Shown here: one piece after another, positions 18,029 through 25,724 of the stretch
Position numbering within the stretch: position 1 is the first letter of the stretch
How the letters are laid out: the number at the start of each line of letters is the position of its first letter
Assembly: GCA_029547025.1 (NCBI GenBank)
Contig: JAKPQA010000081.1
Location: forward strand, 1-58,773
Direction: 5' to 3'
Origin: Armatimonadota bacterium
GTDB lineage: Bacteria; Armatimonadota; Zipacnadia; UBA1398; JAKPQA01
DNA length: 58,773 bases
The notes under the pieces: generated by a model
Told to the model about the DNA's origin: nothing
What the model saw: only the letters and a program-made list of their open reading frames with translations
The model's database searches: none
Position numbers and translations under genes: made by a program

Positions 18029-19072
18029 TTACGTTCGCCAGACCATGCACGCAAGCAAGACGGCCCAAGGGCCGATCGGTGCTACGCCTCCGCGCTCTCC
18101 TCTGCGTAGGTCCAGCACGACCTCGGGCCCTCGTCCTTCCGGTGCCCGCAGGAGGAGCATCGCGGGGTCCGTGTGCGCCACCGTGCCCATAGCCAGGACG
18201 TATCGCGCGCGCCCGGCCGCCCACTCACCATGGGACTCCAGGCCCGTCCCAGGGCCCTCGAAGAAGTGCACGAGAGCCCACACCCCTCAAGCTCGTCTGG
18301 GCTTGTGCTGGCAGTATCCATGCTCATTGCCATGGCCGGAGTGCCCGCATCGCGCGATCCCAGGCCTTCCGCCGAGCTTCCGCTCCGGTGCCCCAGTACA
18401 CGGCCTCGGCGAGGATGACTGCGTAGCGCCGCGCTGCGTCGCGACGCATCTCCAACAGCCCTCGATGTAGTTCATCGGCTGGGTTGACGTTGCACTGTAT
18501 GGCGTACCGCCCGGACTCCGGGTGCCCGGCGAACTCAGGGAGTGACAGCCCGTCGGTCTTGTGAACGGCGATGGGGTGATGCCGGTCGTCCGTCTCGCGG
18601 ATCACTGCGGCGAGGTCCCGTACGCCAGCGGCACTGAGCGCCTCGGCGTACTCCTCGGCGACTCACCAGATCAGGGGTGTGTGGTGCTTGGGCTGGCCGA
18701 ACCCCGCACGGATGAACGCGCGCTCGAGCCCCAGTCCGTGGGCCACACCAGAGTGCTGTCGCCCTACAAGAACACGAAGGCCCCGACCCCCGCCCAGTCT
18801 ATCGCCGAGAGCCACTGGTCCCACTGGTCCAGGGTCTGAGGGCCCACTCATTGGGCCGGGTCGTGGTCCACGACTGGGGTATCCGCGCCGCTACCATCCC
18901 CCTGTGGGATCGGACCACGGTCATGGAGACCGGATGGGCGTCCTTCTCCTGCTGCTGCTGGCGGACCAGCCCGGGTTGGTCGCCGGGACGGGTCCCGTCA
19001 GGCCCCAGTTTGTCGCGACAAGAGGAGCCCTCGGGATCGCCCGGCTCGCACAGCGGCGCCGGACCACCGACG
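18029..19072 (-). pseudogene. Degenerate exported hydrolase-like gene with C-terminal collagen-binding-like domain
   Basis: Fragments of one protein lie in order in changing minus-strand frames. Upstream come LDQWDQWLSAIDWAGVGAFV and then a TAG; next, in another frame, LGLERAFIRAGFGQPKHHTP ending in a TGA; then in the same frame VAEEYAEALSAAGVRDLAAV, HHPIAVHKTDGLSLPEFAGH and WGTGAEARRKAWDRAM up to 18324; then from 18283, in a third frame, LVHFFEGPGTGLESHGEWAA and ARYVLAMGTV. The pattern resembles barrel hydrolases that end in a putative collagen-binding domain; that comparison is from memory and moderate. At least two frameshifts and two stops make a functional product unlikely. The 5' limit is uncertain. 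The 17973-18028 stretch next to it contains an AT-rich patch upstream of the subtilase start. Confidence 0.6.
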
Positions 19073-19074
19073 CA

Positions 19075-20187
19075 CTACCGCCGGCCTCCCGCTGCGCCTG
19101 GGTCTGCCACGATCTGGCCAGCGGGGCCCGCAACCGTCGCGACGAGAAGGCGCAGCGCTTCGTTCTCCGCTTCGCGACCATCGATGCGAGCGTCATTCCA
19201 GCTTGCCACCAGGTCCAGGCTTGGGATCACCACCATCGCCCGTGGCCCGCCGTGCCCCAAGGCGCCATACGCATCGGGCGGGGCGTCGGGCCAGTGCCGC
19301 CTGCCGTCGCCGTCAGTTCCGTTCGTCCACCACAGCCAGCTGTAACTGCCCAGGTGGTCACACTGGTCATCGGGTACCGTGCGCGAGCCCATGGTGCGCT
19401 GCCCGGGAAGCATCGCTGCCGCGTGGCCGGACGTCCGTGGGAAGTCGCCGGGTAGTGGACTCGACACCAGCATTCGCGCGTGCTCGGAGCTTAGGAGCTG
19501 GCGGTCACGCCAACGTCCCTCGCGCAGGAACAGCAGTCCGAACCGCGCGAAGTCGCGGACCGATACGCTGAGCCGGCCGGGGCGGTCGCCCGGGCCGAAA
19601 GCCAGGAAAGTGGGGGCGTCCTCGCACTGCAGCACATCGGTCAGCAGGGGATGTAGTACGTCCGCGTCGATGGTGTTCCATGGCGCCCCATAGGCGCGGA
19701 CGAACAGCGTGTCGAAGAACAAAGCCATCTGCCAGTCGCTGTAATCGAAGGCGGTGCCGGGTGCCTCCGTGACGCCGTAGCATGACGTTTGGGTCGCCAG
19801 GTGGCGCCAGGTGATGCCTCGATCCTTGTGGCCAAGGTCGGGGTTCAGGTCGGCGAGCCCGGGCACCAGTGGTGCGATGGGGTCGTCGAGGGTGCCGATG
19901 CGTCCGTCTTCAATGGCCCGGAGCAGGAAGTAGCTATACCACGGCTTTGCGGCCGATGCGACGTCGGCGCGCTCTGAGACGTCGCCCCACGTGTAGGCGA
20001 GCCGGCCGTGGCGGGACACGCAGCCGCGGCCGCCGGCAAAGTCGCGGAAGGCATCCAGCCTCGCGGCATCCAGCCCGACCTCGGCCGGCTCGCAGAGGTC
20101 CCATGTCGCGCCCGGGTACGTGGGCGGTGGCGCCGCGAGCGCCGAAGACAACGCCAACAGCACATGCGGCACGGCCAGCAACGGCAC
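19075..20187 (-). CDS. Exported serine hydrolase of the beta-lactamase (S12) fold
   Basis: From GTG 20187 the 370-residue product opens with a signal peptide (LLAVPHVLLALSSALAA). It has the SxxK motif Ser78-AA-Lys81, an FDYSDWQ segment in the place of the YxN motif, and a GHGGPR motif near the C terminus in the place of KTG/HxG. This is the layout of class C-like serine hydrolases: esterases, D-aminopeptidases or penicillin-binding relatives. GGGGGGAG precedes the GTG by 5 nt; the longer frame to 20244 would overlap the ThiF-like gene. The YxN asparagine is replaced by Asp, so ordinary beta-lactamase activity is unlikely. Last gene of the E1/ABC run. Confidence 0.82.
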   Translation of the reverse strand: MPLLAVPHVLLALSSALAAPPPTYPGATWDLCEPAEVGLDAARLDAFRDFAGGRGCVSRHGRLAYTWGDVSERADVASAAKPWYSYFLLRAIEDGRIGTLDDPIAPLVPGLADLNPDLGHKDRGITWRHLATQTSCYGVTEAPGTAFDYSDWQMALFFDTLFVRAYGAPWNTIDADVLHPLLTDVLQCEDAPTFLAFGPGDRPGRLSVSVRDFARFGLLFLREGRWRDRQLLSSEHARMLVSSPLPGDFPRTSGHAAAMLPGQRTMGSRTVPDDQCDHLGSYSWLWWTNGTDGDGRRHWPDAPPDAYGALGHGGPRAMVVIPSLDLVASWNDARIDGREAENEALRLLVATVAGPAGQIVADPGAAGGRR

Positions 20188-20215
20188 CGCGACTCCCCCC
20201 GACCGGACACCTCGC

Positions 20216-20959
20216 TCAGCAACCGCAGACAGGGCAGTCCGCACGGCGAGTTAGCGAGTAGCGCCCGAATGTGCCCGCTTCCAGATCCATGGTCAGCATC
20301 ACGCCGGCCAGGGGCTCGCCGAACCCCGTGATCACCTTGATGGCCTCGAGGGCCATGAGATTGCCGAGGCACCCGGGCACGGCCCCGATGACGCCAAAGC
20401 CCGCGGGGTCCCACCAGTCGGGGGGTTCGGGTACCAGACACTCCACACAGGGAGTGCGGCCCGGCACCATCGTCGTGAGCTGGCCCTCCATGCCGTTCAT
20501 CCCGCCGTGCACCAGCGGTTTCCCCTGCCGGACGCACTCGCGGTTCAGGACGTAGTGCTCCCTGAAGTCGGGCGTCGTTGCACACGCGACATCGACCTGG
20601 CTAACCCACTCGCCGACGCAGTCGTCCGAGACATCTCTGGCGTAGGTGACGATCTCCAGGTCGGGCGCGAATCGCCGGAGTGTCTCCTCTGCCTGGGGCG
20701 CACGTGGCTGGCCGACGCTGTCGCCCCGCATCAGGATCTGGCGGTTCAGGTTCGACGGGGTCAGCACCCCTCCGTGTGCGATCACGAGCTTGCCCACGCC
20801 CGCGGCGGCTAATGCGAAAGCCGTCGGCCCGCCAAGCCCCCCAAGCCGCGTGACCAGCACGGCGCTGGATTTCAGCCGCCGCTGTGCCTCCACACCGAAT
20901 CCCGGGAGCTGGATCTGGCGCTTGTACTTCTCAATTTCGAGCTGGGTGAGTTCAGCCAA
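20216..20959 (-). CDS. HesA/MoeB/ThiF-family adenylyltransferase
   Basis: The 247-residue protein opens with IEKYKRQIQLPGFGVEAQRR, the standard start of stand-alone E1-like enzymes, followed by the nucleotide loop LGGLGGPTAFALAAAGVG, TPSNLNRQILM, and the zinc cysteines CVEC in mid-sequence and CPVCGC at the very end. E1-like enzymes adenylate the C-terminal glycine of a ubiquitin-like sulfur carrier. It starts at TTG 20959 with GAGGAG 8 nt upstream and overlaps the 3' end of the ABC ATPase gene by 88 nt in another frame. The usual aspartate after the loop (VDxD) is replaced by AHGG, which may weaken magnesium binding. This is the second E1-like gene of the cluster. Confidence 0.85.
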   Translation of the reverse strand: MAELTQLEIEKYKRQIQLPGFGVEAQRRLKSSAVLVTRLGGLGGPTAFALAAAGVGKLVIAHGGVLTPSNLNRQILMRGDSVGQPRAPQAEETLRRFAPDLEIVTYARDVSDDCVGEWVSQVDVACATTPDFREHYVLNRECVRQGKPLVHGGMNGMEGQLTTMVPGRTPCVECLVPEPPDWWDPAGFGVIGAVPGCLGNLMALEAIKVITGFGEPLAGVMLTMDLEAGTFGRYSLTRRADCPVCGC

Positions 20960-22023
20960 CCGTCGGTCTCCTCATAGCAAGTGGCTCGTTCAGGCGCAAA
21001 CGATGCCCACACGGTTTGTCCTGGCTCCAGCTGCATCTGCTCAGCCTCGTCCAGGTCGACCTCGGCGTGCAACGCCACGGCCCCCTCGACCGTCACGCGG
21101 ACGGCTTGGCCGACGTACGTGAGCCCGGCCACGGTCCCCTCCACACGATTGCCGGCGTGGCCAGGCGCCTCGCGTCCGATCCACACATCCGAAGGCTTGA
21201 CGGTGAGACAAGCCGGGGCGTCGACCCGGCCAGTCGCCACGAACCGTTGCCCGCCGCACTCGACCTCACTGAGGTGCTCCGAGATCGGCCGAGCTCGCCC
21301 GTGCAGGAGGTTCAGCCCCATGAACTCGGCCAGGAAACGGCTCCGCGGCCGCCACAGCAACTCGCGGCGGGTGCCGGCCTGCAGGATCCGGCCCTCGTGC
21401 AGGACGCAAATCAGATCCCCCAACGTCAGGGCGTCCTCTGGGTCATGCGTGACGATCACCGAAGGGATGCGGATGCGCCGGAATAGCGACCGCAGCTCGA
21501 ACCGGACCCGGCGCCGGGTCCGGGTGTCCAACGCGGCCATTGGCTCGTCGAGCAGAAGCACTTCCGCCTGGCTCGCCACGGCCCGAGCCAGGGCTGTTCG
21601 TTGACGTTGTCCGCCCGAGATCCGGTCCGGCCGCTGTCGCTCGAGATCTCCAATCCCCAGTAGGGCCATCGCGTCCCGGGCCGCACGGTGGGCCGCCGAA
21701 CGGCTGTGGCCCAGCGCCCGTGCCCCGTATGACACATTCTCGAGCACCGTCATGTGGGGGAAAAGCGCGTAATCCTGGAACACGAAACCCACGCGCCGGC
21801 GCTCAGGGGGCTCATCCACCGCATTCGCGCTGTCAAACAGCGTGCGGCCCGCGAACTCCACCCGCCCCACGTCGGGCCGTTCGAGCCCGGCAATGCAGCG
21901 CAACGTCATGGACTTCCCGCACCCCGTGGGCCCGATGAGGGCCACGCAGCCTGTGTCCTCGAGACCAAACGCCACTTCGAGCGTGAAGTCCCGCAGTTTC
22001 TTCGTGATCTGGACCCCGATCAA
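20872..22023 (-). CDS. ABC transporter ATP-binding protein, ModC-like
   Basis: The 383-residue ATPase has Walker A GPTGCGKS (31-38), Q-loop FVFQDYALFPHM, signature ISGGQRQR, Walker B VLLLDEPMAALD and the switch His of VTHDPEDAL. A C-terminal TOBE-type region (VEGTVAGLTYVGQAVRVTVE) is typical of ModC/PotA importers for oxyanions or polyamines. I choose TTG 22023, with GGAG 7 nt upstream, because the conserved IGVQITKKLRDFTLEV start follows; an upstream start at 22074 is possible. No ABC permease is adjacent. The substrate-binding protein at 25725 lies five genes upstream in the same run, so a molybdate- or tungstate-type importer with a remote or replaced permease is inferred. Confidence 0.87.
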   Translation of the reverse strand: MIGVQITKKLRDFTLEVAFGLEDTGCVALIGPTGCGKSMTLRCIAGLERPDVGRVEFAGRTLFDSANAVDEPPERRRVGFVFQDYALFPHMTVLENVSYGARALGHSRSAAHRAARDAMALLGIGDLERQRPDRISGGQRQRTALARAVASQAEVLLLDEPMAALDTRTRRRVRFELRSLFRRIRIPSVIVTHDPEDALTLGDLICVLHEGRILQAGTRRELLWRPRSRFLAEFMGLNLLHGRARPISEHLSEVECGGQRFVATGRVDAPACLTVKPSDVWIGREAPGHAGNRVEGTVAGLTYVGQAVRVTVEGAVALHAEVDLDEAEQMQLEPGQTVWASFAPERATCYEETDGWLNSPSSKLRSTSARSSSRDSVWRHSGG

Positions 22024-22049
22024 ACTACCCGCTCCGCCCCGGCCGTCCT

Positions 22050-22583
22050 CTAGCCCCCGATACCGGGCCACCACAGCACGAACCCCAGCAGCCCGCTGCC
22101 CACGACGACCAGACTGGCATCAACGCCAAACCGAACCATGGCCACGAGAGCCGCCAACGCCAGCACGCAGCCGCGCCAACTCTCCAGGCCCCCGTGATAG
22201 GCCAGGATCACGGCCGCCGCCGCCATCAGCCCGATGACTGCCGCCTGGATGCCCTGAAGCGCCGACCGAACGCGGGGGCTGCGCTGCAGCCGCGAGAGCT
22301 GCCGCGAGCAGGCCACCGTCATCAGAAACGACGGCAGGAACATGGCGATCGTGGCGAGGAAGGCGCCCGGTAGCGCCGCCACCTTGTAGCCAATGTACGT
22401 AGCCGTGACCAGTAGCGGACCGGGCGTGATCTGACCCATGGCTACGGCATCCATGAACTCGCCGTGAGTCACCCAGCCATATCCCACCACGTCCGGCTCC
22501 ATCAGCGGCACCATCACCATGCCGCCGCCAAAGGCGAGGGTGCCCACTTTGAGACACACACCGACAAGCCGAAGGAGCTCCAT
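22050..22583 (-). CDS. chrA: Chromate transporter-type (ChrA) half protein, C-terminal partner
   Basis: The 177-residue membrane protein matches the short-chain ChrA half: KVGTLAFGGGMVMVPLMEPD, the MGQITPGPLLVTATYIGYKV block and several hydrophobic segments. Short ChrA proteins work in pairs, and the partner lies directly upstream; its TGA stop shares one base with this ATG, so the two are made together. ChrA proteins are oxyanion carriers, best known for chromate efflux; many homologues have unknown substrates. Their position between ModA-like and ModC-like genes suggests transport of another oxyanion. Confidence 0.88.
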   Translation of the reverse strand: MELLRLVGVCLKVGTLAFGGGMVMVPLMEPDVVGYGWVTHGEFMDAVAMGQITPGPLLVTATYIGYKVAALPGAFLATIAMFLPSFLMTVACSRQLSRLQRSPRVRSALQGIQAAVIGLMAAAAVILAYHGGLESWRGCVLALAALVAMVRFGVDASLVVVGSGLLGFVLWWPGIGG

Positions 22584-23215
22584 CAGCTCGGCTCCCCGTC
22601 CCGTCGCCCCTCGGCCGACGCCGCGGCGGGCCCGCCACGGGGCGCCGGGTCCGCACCCGGCGGGCACAGCACGATCCCGAAAACCGCAGCGGCCGCCACG
22701 AGGAACGCCTCCACCGGCACATAGGGCTTCACCCATTGCGACCCGGGCCCCGTGCGACAAGCAACCGCCAGTACGAACACCAGGCCGGCGATCACACACT
22801 GAGGCTTGCCCTTCAGTATCTTCCCACCCATGCGGACACACACGGCAGCCACGACCGCAATCACGGCCGCGCGAGCACCCCGGAAGAACATCTCGGCTTG
22901 CGGGATCTTGCCATAGGCAATGTAGAGGGGCGAAAGCACCAGCATGATCACGAACGCCGGGAGCACCACGCCTCCGGTCGCCACCACGGCGCCGGCCAGG
23001 CCACGCAATCGGTAGCCGATGTGCGTCGCGGCATCGACGGCCACAGGGCCGGGCAGCACCTGGCCGACGGCCACCGCCTCAGCGAGCTCCTCACTCGTAA
23101 CCACACGCTGCCGCTCGACGAGTCGCTCCTGCATCAGGCCGATGAGCGCCAACGCTCCCCCGAACGCCGTGGCTCCGACTGCGAGGAACTGGGCGAATAT
23201 CCGACTCAGCGCCAC
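22583..23215 (-). CDS. chrA: Chromate transporter-type (ChrA) half protein, N-terminal partner
   Basis: The 210-residue half transporter has GATAFGGALALIGLMQERLV, AVAVGQVLPGPVAVDAATHI and hydrophobic helices in the ChrA pattern, followed by a soluble tail rich in Pro, Gly and Arg. It starts at GTG 23215 with AGGGGA upstream. It is paired with the second half, which starts at its stop codon. The two halves are diverged from each other, as in other two-gene ChrA systems. It lies 15 nt downstream of the cysteine-desulfurase-like gene in the same run. Confidence 0.88.
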   Translation of the reverse strand: MALSRIFAQFLAVGATAFGGALALIGLMQERLVERQRVVTSEELAEAVAVGQVLPGPVAVDAATHIGYRLRGLAGAVVATGGVVLPAFVIMLVLSPLYIAYGKIPQAEMFFRGARAAVIAVVAAVCVRMGGKILKGKPQCVIAGLVFVLAVACRTGPGSQWVKPYVPVEAFLVAAAAVFGIVLCPPGADPAPRGGPAAASAEGRRDGEPS

Positions 23216-23230
23216 TCCCCTGTCCCCTCT

Positions 23231-24373
23231 CTACACGGCACCCGCGATGGCCGCCACGGCGTCCACGGCGGCACGAACGTCGGCCTCTGTCGTGAACGGC
23301 CCCGGGCTCATCCGGACCGTACCCACAGGGTACGTTCCCAGCGACTGGTGGGCCAGTGGCGCGCAATGCAGCCCAGGCCGAGTGGCGATGCCAAACGACG
23401 TGTCTAGCACCGCAGCGACGTCGCGTGGGTCCATGTTCTCCAGGCTGAAGCTCACCACGCCCGCGCGGCGCACGAACCGGCGTGGACCGTGGAGTGTCAC
23501 GCCAGGAACCCGCGCCAGACCCTGCTCGATCGCCTGAGCCGCCGCAAGCTCGTGCTCGCGGATCCCCTCGACGCTGCGCTCCATCACGTGACGAACACCT
23601 TCAAGGAGACCTACCAAGCCCGACACGTTCATGGTGCCGGCCTCCAGCCGCTCGGGCAACTCGTCCGGATGCTCCACCGACTCCGACCGGGTGCCCGTTC
23701 CCCCCTCGCGCAGTGGCCGCGGATCCGCCCGCATCCCGAGCACGAGGCCCCCGGTCCCCGGCGGGCCCAGGGTGCCCTTGTGACCGGCGAAGGCCAACAG
23801 GTCGATGCCCATGTCTGCGATGTGAACCGGAACGGCTCCTGCCGTCTGGGCTGCGTCGACCAGGAGCAGGGCATCGCGGCATCGCGTCACCGCCGCAACC
23901 TCCTCAACCGGCTGCAGGGTGCCCGCCACATTCGAGGCGTGAATCATGGCCACCAGGCGCGTCTCCGGCCGCAAGGCGCCGATCACATCGGCGGCGCGAA
24001 CTTCGCCCTTGGCCGACGCCGGCACATAGGTTACCTCGACCCCCTCGGCCTCCAGCCGCTTGAGCGGCCGCGCCACCGCGTTGTGCTCCATGAGCGTCGA
24101 TACCACGTGGTCCCCGGGCCGCACGAGCCCCTTGATCGCGGTGTTGATCGCGTCCGTGGCATTCAGCGCGAACACCACCCGGTCGACCGAAGGCGCACCG
24201 AGAAGGCCTGCCACGGCTTGCCGGCACTGCGAGACCACCCGCTGGGACTCCACAGCCATCCGGTGCCCACTCCGGCCCGGGTTCGCGCATGATGTGCGCA
24301 GGAACCGGTCCATGGCCGAGTAGACACCCTCGGGCTTCGGGAAGGTCGTCGCCGCGTTGTCGAGGTAGATCAT
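23231..24373 (-). CDS. Cysteine desulfurase-like class V aminotransferase
   Basis: The 380-residue PLP enzyme shows MIYLDNAATTFPKPEGV at the N terminus, the PLP aspartate region LLLVDAAQTAG, Lys199 in AGHKGTLGPPGTGG and a conserved Cys337 in RPGLHCAPLAHQSLGT. This is the layout of the SufS/CsdA group, in which the cysteine carries persulfide sulfur from L-cysteine. It starts 6 nt after the E1-like gene stops. With the MoaD-like carrier and the E1 upstream it could form a complete sulfur relay: desulfurase to E1 or carrier thiocarboxylate. No SufE or IscU partner is present nearby. Confidence 0.87.
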   Translation of the reverse strand: MIYLDNAATTFPKPEGVYSAMDRFLRTSCANPGRSGHRMAVESQRVVSQCRQAVAGLLGAPSVDRVVFALNATDAINTAIKGLVRPGDHVVSTLMEHNAVARPLKRLEAEGVEVTYVPASAKGEVRAADVIGALRPETRLVAMIHASNVAGTLQPVEEVAAVTRCRDALLLVDAAQTAGAVPVHIADMGIDLLAFAGHKGTLGPPGTGGLVLGMRADPRPLREGGTGTRSESVEHPDELPERLEAGTMNVSGLVGLLEGVRHVMERSVEGIREHELAAAQAIEQGLARVPGVTLHGPRRFVRRAGVVSFSLENMDPRDVAAVLDTSFGIATRPGLHCAPLAHQSLGTYPVGTVRMSPGPFTTEADVRAAVDAVAAIAGAV

Positions 24374-24379
24374 CTTGGA

Positions 24380-25402
24380 CTACGTCCCCACGTATTCGGC
24401 ATACAGCTTCCGCGCCAGCGCCTCATCGGTGGTCCCCTTGATAATGGCGCGTCCGTCGGCGAAGACGTTGATCTCGCGGCCGTCCACACAGAACCGGACC
24501 ATGAATGGACTCTCCTGCACCGGCGCGAACCCGCGGATCCGGGCCGCCAGCTCCGTCAGCACCAACGGCTGCGTCCGGGGCACGCTGATCTGGATCGCCT
24601 CACGCCCGCACAACGACACCGTCTCTGCCGTCGACTCGGCCCGCAGGTAATCGTAGCGGGCCTGAACGCACGTCGGGCAGTCGCTCTGGCGCGGCACGTC
24701 GACGACCGAGAGCTCACGATCCCACACGTCGAACTGAGCCAGCCCGCCACACAGCTCGTCCGTCCGGCCGAGCAGCAGCTTCAGCGCCTCGGTCACCTGT
24801 AGGGCCGCGATACACTCGACCACCGGCCCCAAAATGCCCGCTGTGGCGCAGGTGTCCACTGACCCCGGTGCCGGCGCTTCGGGCAACAGGCACCTCAGAC
24901 AGGCAGTCTCGCCGGGCCGGATGGTCATGGTGAGTCCGTAGGTCGCTATGACGGCCCCGTAGACCCATGGTATCGAGTGCTTCACAGCGACGTCATTGAC
25001 CAGGAAGCGCGCCTCGAAGTTGTCGATGGCATCGACGATCACGTCGACATCCCGCAGCAGCGCCTCGGCAGACGAAGCCGTGAGATCCGCCACCCGCGGC
25101 TCGACACGAACCGAAGTGTTGGCCCGCTGCAGCTTCTGCGCAGCAATGGCCGCCTTGGGCATGCCCGATGCCACGTCGTCCTCGTCGTAGAGTGTCTGAC
25201 GCTGTAGGTTCGAGGTTTCAACAAAGTCGCGGTCGATGATGCGGACGTAGCCCACGCCAGCTCGCACTAGAAGGGTCGCGCTGGCGGAGCCAAGAGCACC
25301 GCACCCGGCCACCGCGACGCGACTCCGGCCCAACCGAGCCTGACCCTCTGTCCCCACTTGCGCCAGGATTGACTGTCTCGCGTACCGCGATAGGTCCTCC
25401 AG
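24380..25402 (-). CDS. MoeB/ThiF-family E1 enzyme with C-terminal extension
   Basis: The protein has the E1 loop VAVAGCGALGSASATLLVRA, the ligands RDFVETSNLQRQTL, the DAIDNFEARFLVND segment, zinc cysteines CLRC and CPTC, and a C-terminal extension ending NVFADGRAIIKGTTDEALAR. The family-conserved opening LSRYARQSILAQVGTEGQAR is encoded upstream of the first GTG (25357), but no ATG, GTG or TTG precedes it after the in-frame TGA that ends the MoaD gene. I therefore place the start at CTG 25402, with GGAAGG about 12 nt upstream. Without it the enzyme would lack the RYxRQ motif. It presumably adenylates the MoaD-like protein encoded 24 nt upstream. Confidence 0.83.
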   Translation of the reverse strand: MEDLSRYARQSILAQVGTEGQARLGRSRVAVAGCGALGSASATLLVRAGVGYVRIIDRDFVETSNLQRQTLYDEDDVASGMPKAAIAAQKLQRANTSVRVEPRVADLTASSAEALLRDVDVIVDAIDNFEARFLVNDVAVKHSIPWVYGAVIATYGLTMTIRPGETACLRCLLPEAPAPGSVDTCATAGILGPVVECIAALQVTEALKLLLGRTDELCGGLAQFDVWDRELSVVDVPRQSDCPTCVQARYDYLRAESTAETVSLCGREAIQISVPRTQPLVLTELAARIRGFAPVQESPFMVRFCVDGREINVFADGRAIIKGTTDEALARKLYAEYVGT

Positions 25403-25426
25403 GACGGCCCCGACCCTTCCGGCGCC

Positions 25427-25702
25427 TCACGCGCCCGCCACAGGCGGAATGATGGCAATGACGTCGCCGTCGCTCACGGGAGTGTCCAACCCGCCGAGCC
25501 CTCGGATGTCCTCGGCACCGACGAACAACCGGGCGTCAGACCGCAGAGAACCATCGGGCCTCTGCAGGCCGGCCCGCACGTCGGGGAATATCCCCGTGAG
25601 TTCGTCCAGAGCTGCCCCCACCGTGTGGGCCTCAACCGTCACGGTGCGCCGGCCACCCGTGAATCGACGTAGTGGCGTCGGAATCTGGATTACAACCGGC
25701 AC
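25427..25702 (-). CDS. MoaD/ThiS-family sulfur carrier protein with Gly-Ala C terminus
   Basis: The 91-residue ubiquitin-fold protein shows the MoaD pattern: IPTPLRRFTGG, TVGAALDELTGIFP, LFVGAEDIRGLGGLDTPVSD and GDVIAIIPPVAGA. Carriers of this type are adenylated at a C-terminal Gly-Gly and loaded with sulfur for molybdopterin, thiamin or cysteine synthesis. Here the last two residues are Gly-Ala, not Gly-Gly. It lies 22 nt downstream of the ModA-like gene and directly before the E1-like gene, with which it shares a reading frame. Whether a Gly-Ala tail can be activated is unknown. Confidence 0.85.
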   Translation of the reverse strand: MPVVIQIPTPLRRFTGGRRTVTVEAHTVGAALDELTGIFPDVRAGLQRPDGSLRSDARLFVGAEDIRGLGGLDTPVSDGDVIAIIPPVAGA

Positions 25703-25724
25703 TGCTCTACCTCCTATCGGGCCG

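Noticed and set aside
19075-20187. Antibiotic-resistance beta-lactamase
   Set aside because: The YxN motif is altered and the neighbours are unrelated to resistance; an esterase- or peptidase-like role is more likely.
22050-23215. ChrA pair as the missing molybdate permease (ModB)
   Set aside because: The sequences match the chromate transporter family and lack the ABC permease coupling motif; a functional substitution is kept only as a hypothesis.
25427-25429. TGA recoding as an amino acid throughout the genome
   Set aside because: Many other genes in the window end cleanly at TGA with overlapping starts, so TGA is a normal stop here.
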